Origin: Adiantum capillus-veneris
Lineage: Eukaryota > Streptophyta > Polypodiopsida > Polypodiales > Pteridaceae
NCBI GenBank assembly: GCA_014529385.2
Contig: CM043952.1
Coordinates: forward strand, 55,404,619 to 55,468,618
Direction of reading: 5' to 3'
DNA length: 64,000 bases
The notes below the pieces were generated by a model. That model saw only the letters and a program-made list of their open reading frames with translations. It did not search any database and had not been told where the DNA came from. The translations under genes were made by a program, and so were the position numbers. Positions 25,422 through 34,236 of this stretch are shown one piece after another (the stretch's first letter is position 1; each line of letters begins with the position of its first letter).

Positions 25422-26600
25422 TCATGATCGATGACACAAATCCCTCCACAGATGTCTACTACTCGAATCTTTTGAAAACATCACTCTACAACCTGTGGAA
25501 CCTCTACTGCCTACCAAAGAGAGCCGTGCCGAACTCCAATGTTGCAACTTTCTCATGATGGATAGGAGGAGGGGAGCAGTCTGTTTCTTAGGAGATAGGT
25601 CCAAAACAACCTGATAGCCCAAGTAGTGAACTATAGTCCCTAGGGGAATCAATCTAAAGGTGTCACCTAGTGACCAATCAGGCGTAGGATCATTATCAGC
25701 CCAGAAAGCCACTGTCTTCCTCCAGTTGATCAGTGCACTCTGATGTACAGTAAAACATCTCTAGAGCTTGCTCACACTTGTGCAGGTCGACCTCCTAGCC
25801 CTCCAAGTACAGATCTGAGTTGTTGGCAAACTCAACATCCAGTAGCTCATTGCCTTGAATAGGGAGCGCTAAGTCATGCAAACCAACCTACTATGAAACC
25901 AAGAGTTTGGTCAGAGACTCAACATAGAACAAAAAAAGGAAGGGGCTAGAGAGCAACCCTATTTGACCGAGCGTGTGAGAATGAGCCGGTCCCCTCTACC
26001 TCCTACCAAAAGCACCTGACTGTGTACACGTCTGTAGAGAGCTGACACGCCTTTGATCCAAGTGTCTGAGAAACCCATCCTGCATAGAGTGCCCTCAAAG
26101 AAGTCCCAATCAAATCCACTGTAAGCCTTCTCAAAATTGAGAAGAAGTATCACGAAAGCCTCACCTTGGAGGTGCGTGAGGGTAGACACCTCCCAGAAAG
26201 TGATGATGTTGTCAAGGATATTTCACTCCTTGACAAAACTTGTCCCATGTATAATGCTCTCTAGGTGTGGTTGAATCCTCAAGCTCAGAGCCTTGGCTAG
26301 AATTTTGTAAGTTGAGTTGAGGATGGTGATGGGCCGCCACTGTCAAGTCTCGTCCAAGGAGCCTCTCTGCTTGAGAATGAGGTAGATCAAGCCCTCACTT
26401 ATGCTGTCAAGGATCTCACTTGTGTGCAAGATGTACTGAAATGCACTACAAATATCAGAGCCAAGCAAGTCCTAGAACTTCAAGAAAAAACTGGGAGTCA
26501 AACCATCCTCACTTAGAAAACTGTCTTGGGGAAGTGCTTTGAGGACTTGAAGCTGTAACTGAGGCTCTACTGCCAACAGATCATGATAAAATTCAATAGC
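25422..26600 (-). pseudogene. LINE-1 reverse transcriptase
   Basis: The minus strand reads WRPITILNSTYKILAKALSL (near 26.3 kb), then FVILLLNFEKAYSGFDWDFF with LCRMGFSDTWI, then RSVKxGCSLAP, and after the active site IPLGTIVHYLGYQVVLDLSP. These are RT blocks 2 to 7. The FADD catalytic box at 25,819-25,830 reads FANN, both aspartates being replaced by Asn, so the enzyme would be inactive even apart from the stops. Confidence 0.88.
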
Positions 26601-27059
26601 AATTGCACGCATATCCTCTGGCTCTGAAGACTGACACGTTGGGTCTCCTCAAATGGTTGACACTTGTGTGCACATGGCGGGTCTGCTGTCTCAAAGAACA
26701 CCTCGGTCAGTCTGTCACCCACCTAGGTCCACTTAAATACTTTTTGATGGTGGAAAGCAAACTCATGGTGCCGCTTCTCTATATTGGCCAGCTCCTAGTG
26801 AGCCTGGTGCAACTTCTCCTCCAGCCAAGGAGTGTCAAGGTGCTGCTCCTGCATCCTCTTCAAGGAAACAATGTCCCGTTGGAGACGCTTCTCCTCCTCC
26901 CTTGCCGTAAAACAAGGTGAGCCATAGACTCCTGGAGGAAGAAGAAACTAAGCTCAGCAAGTCTAGAGGCCACTCTGTCAGAAGAGGAGTCTTGCATGTC
27001 CAAGCCCTTTGTCCAAACAGCCACCACAGGCTCTTTGAGCTTTGAGTCCAACAAGATCC

Positions 27060-27762
27060 TCTCAGGGATGTATAGCATCATGCTCCTCATCCTCTATCTT
27101 TCTATCAAAATGAGGATCATTGGTGCATGGTCCAAAAAGGATGTCCTAGAGAGAATGCAAACAGATGCACCCATGTCATAGATGTGGTCAGTCGCATAGA
27201 AGTGGTTTATCTGAGATAGATTCACTGCTTCTACTCTGTGGTTTGAGCCTGAATACTGCCTCACAAAGCCTGAATGTTGCCAAAAACATCCAAAACTCTC
27301 AAGGTCATACATAGAATCTCCAAAGCTTCCAACTCATCCTCGTGCACAGTAGCATGGATACCTCCAATCCTGTCAGAGGGGTCCTCCAACATGTTGAAGT
27401 CACCCCCAATGCACCATTGTTTTGCTTGCGAACAGAGACTCTACAATAAGAGACCAAAACTTTGCATGTGCACTTGCCACATTGGGCTCATAGATGTTCA
27501 GGAAGCCCATGAGGCAGCCGTGAACCTGCATAGTAATCCACTGAGCCCTAAGCACAATAATACTAAGCCATGATTGCTCTCGCATTAGACCATGATTGCT
27601 CTCACAAAGATGATGCTCCTGCAACATAAGAAGATCAATCTCTAAACCCACAAGACATCACTAAAGCTCTTGACGCAATTGACCCTGTTGGCGCTGAAAC
27701 TGGGGTCCACCTAATCCCTGGATGTTCCATGAGACAATTCTCATGGGGTACGAGAAAGAACC
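27060..27762 (-). pseudogene. LINE-1 apurinic-type endonuclease
   Basis: It starts MRIVSWNIQGLGGPQ near 27,750, the classic N-terminus of plant LINE endonucleases. It continues IDLLMLQEHHL, FLNIYEPN and DPSDRIGG, and ends SRTSFLDHAPM near 27,110 (the SDHxP block). This enzyme nicks target DNA to prime reverse transcription. Broken by stops. Confidence 0.88.
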
Positions 27763-27816
27763 ACTCCTGCAACAATAACTAAACGCGTTATCTTCGAGAC
27801 TGGCATGGATGGGGAG
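27763..27816. other. Short spacer
   Basis: Nothing recognised between the LINE endonuclease start and repeat R1. Confidence 0.3.
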
Positions 27817-28426
27817 TAATAACATACAAAATAATAAAATCCTTTAAAGCTCTTAAATGAAAGGACTCTTGTACAAACTAAAATACCAAAGAAAATTTCA
27901 ATTTCTTAATCCTTCGTATCAAATGTATTCCTAACTTCCTCAACACAATATAACAAGTCAACAGAGCAATCAATCACTTTGATGGTGACTTTCTGCATCT
28001 TTTTGCAACCTCTCCTTAAAAACCTAACCTTCTCCCTTGATTAACACAAAATCTAATTTTGGAGAAGCTAAAGCTAATTTCATAAATGATCCCAAACCCT
28101 CAATTGACTAGCACACATGAGTGTTACCATTCACCTAGTAAGATTTTCCAAGTGAGCTAAAAAATCAAGGGAAACTTTCACTTGACACACAGAACAAGCA
28201 TTGTACAACTGCCATCCAGGCCACCACTATAGTAGTGAAAGTATCGACCAAATTACTTATGTGCACAAATTCCACCTCAACAGCATGATGGAATGGCCTC
28301 AACGACATGCAACAATTCAAACTTACGTCCACATCATGGGTAATGTCCTCTAATTTCACATTATTCAGCGCTCAATCATATGCTTAGATAGAAAGGGATG
28401 CAATTGGTAAATGTAAGCTTCACTAT
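27817..28426 (+). repeat. Dispersed repeat R1, copy a
   Basis: Shares long blocks with 37.5-37.85, 39.03-39.31, 39.83-40.18 and 41.39-41.76 kb, for example AAAATCCTTTAAAGCTCTTA, AAGTCAACAGAGCAATCAAT and ATGGAATGGCCTCAACGACA. It stops abruptly at 28,426 where hairpin element h1 begins. No coding similarity; origin unknown. Confidence 0.8.
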
Positions 28427-28682
28427 CACAAGAAGTTTTGGACAAATTCTCACAATACTTCCCACATTGTGACTTACCTCAACATCAGGAGCTTCTGCAC
28501 CACATACCTAGCTAGGTACGATTGGGGGCAAGGGACCGTCGGCCCGGTGGGGGGGGCGGTGGTCCCCTGGCCCCAATCGTACCTAGCTAGGTATGCGGTG
28601 CCTCTCGAACAGAAGCTCACGATGTTATGCATTGTATGAAAAACATGGAAAAAATCCTACATGAGAAAAATTCTAAATCTTC
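28427..28682 (-). mobile_element. Hairpin miniature element h1
   Basis: It begins CACAAGAAGTTTTGGACAAA and ends near ATTCTAAATCTTC. The centre is a long palindrome: CATACCTAGCTAGGTACG, a GC-rich core and CGTACCTAGCTAGGTATG. Orientation is opposite to the array copies h3-h7. It is inserted at the edge of R1 copy a. Confidence 0.75.
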
Positions 28683-28739
28683 CTCCTCCATGCAAGCACG
28701 CCAAAGCTGCCTCGCCATACTTCTCGAAGGAGACTTCTA

Positions 28740-29034
28740 GAGTCACATGAAAAGCTAGATCAAGTTTTCTTGTGCGTCCGCAGCAAGGAGTGTTCCCTCA
28801 AGGAGGCCTTTCAAGGGTTGACCAACCAAAGGAAGGACAGCTTTGAGGAGAGCAACCACGAGGTCAAGCGCGGCATGAAAGGCATCATCAAATACAACAA
28901 CAAGCACCTTGAGAACTGCATTCAACCCATCCCGAAACTTGCATAGTAGACCATAGACATTGCCATATTATTTCATTTCATTGATCTTGTCAACCACTAT
29001 ATACGAGAGAACCGTTGCAATGGCCACCTTACTT
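28740..29034 (-). pseudogene. Amphipathic-helix gene, copy 1 (broken)
   Basis: The minus strand reads VAIATVLSYIVVDKI, a stop, then YGNVYGLLCKFRDGLNAVLK, DDAFHAALDLVVALL and LPLVGQPLKGLLEG. It aligns along its length with copy 2 at 33,254-33,540. The protein is short and rich in Leu, Val and Asp/Lys in a helix-like spacing; no known domain was recognised. An in-frame stop and an extra residue mark it as a pseudogene. Its upstream part is separated by hairpin element h2. Confidence 0.6.
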
Positions 29035-29230
29035 CACAAGAAGTTTTGGACAAATTCTCACAATAATTCCCACATTGTGACTTACCTCAACATCATGAGC
29101 TTGTGTGAGGGAGGCACCGCATACCTAGCTAGGTATGCGGTGCCTCTCGAACAGAAGCTCATGATGTTATTCATTGTATGAAAAACAATGGAAAAGACTC
29201 CGTTTTCTTACATGATAAAATTTCTAAATT
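29035..29230 (-). mobile_element. Hairpin miniature element h2 (short-core form)
   Basis: Starts CACAAGAAGTTTTGGACAAA and ends AAATTTCTAAATT. The palindrome is the short form: GGCACCGCATACCTAGCTAG followed directly by GTATGCGGTGCC, without the GC-rich core. The flanks both contain ACCTT (29,026-29,031 region and 29,231-29,235), a possible target duplication. It interrupts the copy-1 gene region relative to copy 2. Confidence 0.75.
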
Positions 29231-29259
29231 ACCTTGTGCTTGAGTAAGCAATTTTCCTA

Positions 29260-29380
29260 CTTTGATTTTCCAAGATGGGGAGAGTCCTCCGTGCTTACAC
29301 TCATAGTTTTAGTCTTGATTGTGGGGTGTTTCATGAATGTGTTAATGATGTGAAAACCTGTGGGGAATATCCCGAGCTTG
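29260..29380 (-). pseudogene. Upstream part of amphipathic gene copy 1
   Basis: This segment matches 33,545-33,670 next to copy 2 (CCAAGATGGGGAGAGTCCT, GTTAATGATGTGA, TGTGGGGAATAT). The minus frame reads FPTGFHIINTFMKHPT, where copy 2 reads FPTGCHIINTFKKHPT. It supports a coding origin upstream of the helical part. Confidence 0.5.
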
Positions 29381-30708
29381 AATATTCATTTTCATTGATG
29401 CGAAAACCATCTATAACCCTTTTAACATCTGAAGTATCAATGCTTGTCCTTTTCACCTCTTTTCCAAGCTCAAAAATGGTTTCTTTGGAGGATAAAATTT
29501 CTTTAAAGTATAAGATTTTGTTCTTCAAAAAGGTTTGCTCTTTGCATAAATAAATTTGACAAAAGTTATAGTCGTCGCTTCATTATCAGGAGATTTATCA
29601 CTCCTTGTCAAATTCCTCATCAAGTTATTGCAATAACCTAAGAACTCTTGATACAACAAAAAGTAATAGCGATGTGAGATTATTAACTAAAGCAGTAGAC
29701 AATATAGCACGGGGATCCATAGGATGAAGTGACCAATCACACCAAAGATTAAGATGATTATGATTACCATGTCTCAGGTGATCCATCAGTAGCTTAGTCA
29801 GTGTGGGAGATCAATTTGTTTTTTGAATGGACTCATAAATTGTATCCACATCTACATGGAGATGCTATTTAATAAAACACACCGATTGGGTGTCATCAAT
29901 TGTGATGGTACCAAAGAAAAATCAAAAATTTAGAGTGTGTGTGAATCTCAAAAAAATTATCCTTGGAGAGTAAAGAAGAGTGACTAGTAGATTGTGTTTT
30001 GTCCATAATATAACCTTGAATACTCTAGTAAAACGGTTGATCCCCGCGAAAGGTTTCCATAGATTTGGATTCATGTTGATGCACAATATTTTAAGTGAAA
30101 TGAGTTTGAACTTTCTCTCTCCTGTTTTAAAGTAACACATCTACTCAAATCTGGTAGAATCCTTTAAAGCACAAACTTTCTGCCAAATCTAAATCTTGTT
30201 TCAACACAACACCTTTACTTGAATGTATCGATAGGTTTTCTATGTGGCTAAACATTAATTTTACGCTAAAAGAATTGCACTAAAGTTTTGCAGATGTGGA
30301 AACTCTTACAAGGCCCAAACAAGACCCCCAAATTTTCATAATGTTCTTGATACCCTCTTGAACAAAACTGTCCTTAACAACGGCCATATTATATCAAAAC
30401 ACAGCCACATACTTCATGTGTGGCAATTGACGAGCTTAGGGTAGAGACATAGACATATAAATTTACACATGTGGAAAGAGCAAACATGATGTGTTAGTTT
30501 TGTAAAGATGAGATGGAGAATTAGGAGTATTTTGTACGAAGATGTAGTGTATAGAAGAGTATCTTTGGCATATAAGAGGTGTTGTTAACATGTCAATCTA
30601 CCTTCTAGAGACTCATTTTAGTCTGGTCATTTTCTGATAGAGATACACACACACACAAACATGACAATCTTGGAGCTTGTATCACTCGTTTTAGAAGGTA
30701 TGAGATAT
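29381..30708. other. Unassigned A/T-rich stretch
   Basis: A 65-codon minus frame (29,331-29,528; LYFKEILSSKETIFELGKEV) overlaps its left edge and is of uncertain meaning. Nothing else recognisable was found. An (AC) run lies near 30,643-30,656. Confidence 0.4.
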
Positions 30709-30981
30709 CAAGATTTAGAAATTTTCTCATGTAGGAAAACGGAGTCTTTCTCATTGTTTTTCATACAATGCATAACATCATGAGCTTCTGCCCAAGAGGC
30801 ACCGCATACCTAGCTAGGTACGATTGGCGGTAAGGGCCGCCGGCCCCCCCACCGGGCCGGCAATCCCCTACCCCCCATCGTACCTAGCTAGGTATGCGGC
30901 GCCTCCCTCACAGAAGCTCATGATGTTGAGGTAAGTCACAATGTGGGAAATATTGTCAGAATTTGTCCAAAACTTCTTGTG
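30709..30981 (+). mobile_element. Hairpin miniature element h3
   Basis: First array copy, 273 bp, slightly shorter at the left (CAAGATTTAGAAATTTTCTC). GC-rich core between CTAGCTAGGTACGATTGG and CATCGTACCTAGCTAGG. Right end ACTTCTTGTG. Confidence 0.85.
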
Positions 30982-31220
30982 ATAATTGTATCTCACACAG
31001 TTTCCTTAAAGGATTATATGCCCACTGTCAGCTACCATACAAAGAGGGGTCGCGCTAGAAGAAACCAAGGAGATTCCAGCCAAGAGATCACAATGTGCTC
31101 AAAGTTACAAATCTACAAGACCACATCGTAGAGAGATTTATAAAGATCCACTCTTGCCACAGAGAGATGGGACTATAGGCTCGTGGATTATTATTCAAGT
31201 GATTCTTACCCCTATAAAAA
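30982..31220 (+). repeat. 239-bp array spacer 1
   Basis: Begins ATAATTGTATCTCACACAG and ends CCCCTATAAAAA. It contains GAGGGGTCGCGCTAGAAG and a region ending with a TATA-like box just before the next hairpin. The short frame over it is open here but stopped in spacer 2, so it is not under coding constraint. Confidence 0.9.
31209..31220 (+). promoter_or_regulatory. TATA-like box before hairpin h4 (repeated in each unit)
   Basis: CCCCTATAAAAA lies at the end of each spacer, immediately before the hairpin element. It is positioned so that a transcript starting about 30 nt later would run through the whole hairpin. No promoter activity can be shown from sequence alone. Confidence 0.35.
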
Positions 31221-31499
31221 CACAAGAAGATTTAGCAATTTTCTCATGTAGGAAACGAAGTCTTTCTCATTGTTTTTCATACAATGCATAACATCATGAG
31301 CTTCTGCTCGAGAGGCACCGCATACCTAGCTAGGTACAATTGGGGGTAGGGGACCGCCGGTCCCCCACACCGGGCCGGCAGTCCCCTACCCCCAATCGTA
31401 CCTAGCTAGGTATGCGGCGCCTCCCTCACAGAAGCTCATGATGTTGAGGTAAGTCACAATGTGGGAAATATTGTGAGAATTTGTCCAAAACTTCTTGTG
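31221..31499 (+). mobile_element. Hairpin miniature element h4
   Basis: 279 bp. Terminal inverted repeats CACAAGAAGATTTAGCAATT and, inverted from the right, CACAAGAAGTTTTGGACAAA. Central palindrome of about 145 bp with GC-rich core at about 31,330-31,410. Confidence 0.9.
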
Positions 31500-31738
31500 A
31501 TAGTTGTATCTCACACAGTTTCCTTAAAGGATTATACGCCCACTATCAGCTACCATACAAAGAGGGGTCGCGCTAGAAGAAACCAAGAAGATTCCAGCCA
31601 AGAGATCACAATGTGCTAAAAGTTACAAATCTACAAGACCACATCGTAGAGAGATTTATAAAGATCCACTCTTGCCATAGAGAGATGGTACTATAGGCTC
31701 GTGGATTATTATTCAGGTGATTCTTACCCCTATAAAAA

Positions 31739-32017
31739 CACAAGAAGATTTAGCAATTTTCTCATGTAGTAAACGGAGTCTTTCTCATTGTTTTTCATAC
31801 AATGCATAAGATCATGAGCTTTTGCTCAAGAGGCACTGCATACCTAGCTAGGTACGATTGGGGGTAGGGGACCGCCGGTCCCCCCCACCGGGCCTGCAGT
31901 CCCCTAACCCCAATCGTACCTAGCTAGGTGTGCGGCGCCTCCCTCACAGAAGCTCATGATGTTGAGGTAACTCACAATGTGGGAAATATTGTGAGAATTT
32001 GTCCAAAACTTCTTGTG
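31739..32017 (+). mobile_element. Hairpin miniature element h5
   Basis: 279 bp, same ends and palindrome as h4, with scattered substitutions in the GC-rich core (CAGTCCCCTAACCCCAATCG on the right arm). Confidence 0.9.
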
Positions 32018-32256
32018 ATAGTTGTATCTCACACAGTTTCCTTAAAGGATTATACACCCACTATCAGCTACCATACAAAGAGGGGTCGCGCTAGAAGAAA
32101 CCAAGGAGATTCCAGCCAAGAGATCACAATGTGCTCAAAGTTACAAATCTACAAGACCACATCGTAGAGAGATTTATAAAGATCCACTCTTGCCACAGAG
32201 AGATGGGACTATAGGCTCGTGGATTATTATTCAAGTGATTCTTACCCCTATAAAAA

Positions 32257-32535
32257 CACAAGAAGATTTAGCAATTTTCTCATGTAGGAAACAGAGTCTT
32301 TCTCATTGTTTTTCATACAATGCATAACATCATGAGCTTCTGCTCGAGAGGCACCGCATACCTAGCTAGGTACGATTCGGGGTAGGGGACCACCGGTCCC
32401 CCCCACCGGGCCGGCAGTCCCCTACCCCCAATCGTACCTAGCTAGGTACGCGGCGCCTCCCTCACTGAAGCTCATGATGTTGAGGTAAGTCACAATGTGG
32501 GAAATATTGTCAGAATTTGTCCAAAACTTCTTGTG
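32257..32535 (+). mobile_element. Hairpin miniature element h6
   Basis: 279 bp, same structure as h4 and h5. One arm has GATTCGGGG in place of GATTGGGGG, creating a mismatch in the stem. Confidence 0.9.
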
Positions 32536-32774
32536 ATAGTTGTATCTCACACAGTTTCCTTAAAGGATTATACGCCCACTATCAGCTACCATACAAAGAG
32601 GGGTCACGCTAGAGGAAACCAAGGAGATCCCAGCCAAGAGATCACAATGTGCTGAAAGTTACAAATCTACAAGACCACATCGTAGAGAGATTTATAAAGA
32701 TCCACTCTTGCCACAGAGAGATGGGACTATAGACTCGTGGATTATTATTCAGGTGATTCTTACCCCTATAAAAA

Positions 32775-32977
32775 CACAAGAAGATTTAGCAATTTTCTCA
32801 TGTAGGAAACGGAGTCTTTCTCATTGTTTTTCATACAATGCATAACATCATGAGCTTCTGCTCGAGAGGCACCGTATACCTAGCTAGGTATGCGGCGCCT
32901 CCCTCACAGAAGCTCATGATGTTGAGGTAAGTCACAATGTGGAAAATATTTATAGAATTTGTCCAAAACTTCTTGTG
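32775..32977 (+). mobile_element. Hairpin miniature element h7 (short-core form)
   Basis: 203 bp. The centre reads ACCGTATACCTAGCTAGG followed by TATGCGGCGCC, lacking the GC-rich core. Ends the array; the sequence after CTTCTTGTG differs from the spacers. Confidence 0.9.
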
Positions 32978-33253
32978 AAACATTCTATCAAAAATATAAC
33001 AAAGGTAAGGCTTTTCTTATCTTAATTATCAAAGAGGGTTACTAGATATATAGATGTATTGAGATCACAAAAACAATGGGCAGAGTAACTTTGTAGTCTA
33101 GAATAAAGACATCAAAATAAAACTTATTTATTACTTCAAGGGTGTACACTTATTGTTTGCAACTCGTGATATAGTGTGGCTTACATATAAGCATCTATAT
33201 AGTAAAATTCAAATCAACTCTTTTTCTGGCCTGTTGTTGCTTTGGCTGAAAAG
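32978..33253. other. Non-coding stretch between the array and gene copy 2
   Basis: A/T-rich with no recognised feature; likely 3' flank of the minus-strand gene copy 2. Confidence 0.4.
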
Positions 33254-33700
33254 CTAGAGCAAGTCTCTTAGGTCCTCTGCAGCAGAAAGTAATGCCTCAA
33301 GGAGGGTTTTCAAGGGTTCATCAACCAAAGGAATGAGATCTTGGAGGAGAGCAATCACGAGGTCGAGCAAGGCACGAAAAGCATTAGTAAATATATCATC
33401 AATCGTGTTGAGAATTTCATTCAAGGCATCACGGAGCTTGCATAGTAGATCATAGACATCGCCAGATTTGAGCTCACTGATCTTGTCGATCACATACGAC
33501 AAAACGGCTGCAATGGCCGCCTCGAGTACCCATTTTGCTAATGTGGTTGCCCAAGATGGGGAGAGTCCTGCATGCTTACACTCAAAGTTTTAGTCCTGCA
33601 TGCTTACACTCAAAGCTTGTGGGGTGTTTCTTGAACGTGTTAATGATGTGACAACCCGTGGGGAATATGAGGAGCTTATCTCCTATATTAGTGCTTAGGA
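33254..33700 (-). CDS. Amphipathic-helix protein gene, copy 2 (unidentified)
   Basis: An open frame of 82 codons from Met at 33,502, and further without a stop to about 33,560, reads WATTLAKWVLEAAIAAVLSY, VIDKISELKSGDVYDLLCKL, then ILNTIDDIFTNAFRALLDLV and EPLKTLLEALLSAAEDLRDL. It is an alternating hydrophobic/charged helical pattern with no membrane-length hydrophobic block. Upstream, FPTGCHIINTFKKHPTSFEC would join in frame except for a 28-bp tandem duplication (33,565-33,620) that shifts the frame. I do not recognise the family. Conservation of this frame between copies 1 and 2 argues for past coding use; the present copy may be a pseudogene at its N-terminal side. Confidence 0.5.
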
Positions 33701-33715
33701 GGATGATCTTTTCAC

Positions 33716-33852
33716 TAGGTAGACACCACATACTTGCTAGTGGGTGGGTTGGAAGGCAAGGTACAAGAGACCCACCCCACGGTCTAGTGTGGGCAGGCGA
33801 GTAACAACTTGCCTTCCAACCACTTGGTAGATAAGTATACCCATGTGGTTTG
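33716..33852. mobile_element. Separate foldback sequence (about 137 bp)
   Basis: The left arm CCACATACTTGCTAGTGG, GGTTGGAAGGCAAG pairs with the right arm CTTGCCTTCCAACC, GTATACCCATGTGG around a short loop containing CCCACGGTCTAGTG. Unrelated in sequence to h1-h8. It lies upstream of gene copy 2 in that gene's orientation. Confidence 0.6.
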
Positions 33853-33900
33853 AGGAAAATTTCTTCCAATAGTGCTAACAACACAAACTTCAACATCTTG

Positions 33901-34192
33901 CACAAGAAGTTTTGGATAAATTCTCACAATAATTCCCACATTGTGACTTACCTCAACATCATGAGCTTCTCTGAGGGAGGCACCATATACCTAGCTAGGT
34001 ACGATCGGGGGCAGGGGACCGCCGGCCCGGTGGGGGGGGGACCGCCCGGGGGGCCGGCGGTCCTCTGCCCCTGATCCTACATAGCTAGGTATGCGGTGCC
34101 TCTCGAGCAGAAGCTCATGATGTTATGCATTGTATGAAAAACACTGAGAAAGACTCTGTTTTCCTACATGAGAAAATTTCTAAATCTTCTTG
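33901..34192 (-). mobile_element. Hairpin miniature element h8
   Basis: Starts CACAAGAAGTTTTGGATAAA, ends TTTCTAAATCTTCTTG. Long-core form with an expanded and diverged GC-rich centre (34,001-34,080). Opposite orientation to the array, same as h1 and h2. Confidence 0.8.
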
Positions 34193-34236
34193 CAATTGGT
34201 GGAGATTTAGTACAGAGGAGCATTGCTCTTGGAATC

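Larger units (their letters stand above)
24093..27762 (-). mobile_element. LINE-1 (plant L1-type non-LTR retrotransposon), dead
   Basis: Leftward from 27.76 kb come an endonuclease, a reverse transcriptase and a C-terminal region, in the L1 order of ORF2. Every domain has stops and frame shifts. The left end abuts element E; since the E flanks suggest a target duplication, E may have inserted in the LINE 3' part, with the remaining LINE tail left of 19,856 (a short frame there reads on plausibly). No poly(A) or target duplication was identified. ORF1 is not seen to the right. Confidence 0.88.
30709..32977 (+). repeat. 518-bp tandem array carrying hairpin elements h3-h7
   Basis: Five hairpin elements in the same orientation start at 30,709, 31,221, 31,739, 32,257 and 32,775; from the second on the period is exactly 518 bp. 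Four spacers of exactly 239 bp separate them (30,982-31,220; 31,500-31,738; 32,018-32,256; 32,536-32,774). The copies are nearly identical, so the array is young or homogenised. The final unit has the short hairpin core. Confidence 0.95.

Noticed and set aside
28520-28580. GC-rich hairpin cores as rho-independent terminators or tRNA-like genes
   Set aside because: The genome is eukaryotic, no U-tract follows, and no cloverleaf or A/B boxes could be seen.
30943-32167. Short frames over the array spacers (about 62-79 codons)
   Set aside because: Seen in several units because the DNA is repeated; one unit has an in-frame stop, so there is no sign of coding constraint.
30709-32977. CRISPR array or rDNA intergenic spacer
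   Set aside because: Regular spacing is present, but the spacers are identical rather than unique, units are 518 bp, and no rRNA or Cas-like sequence is near.
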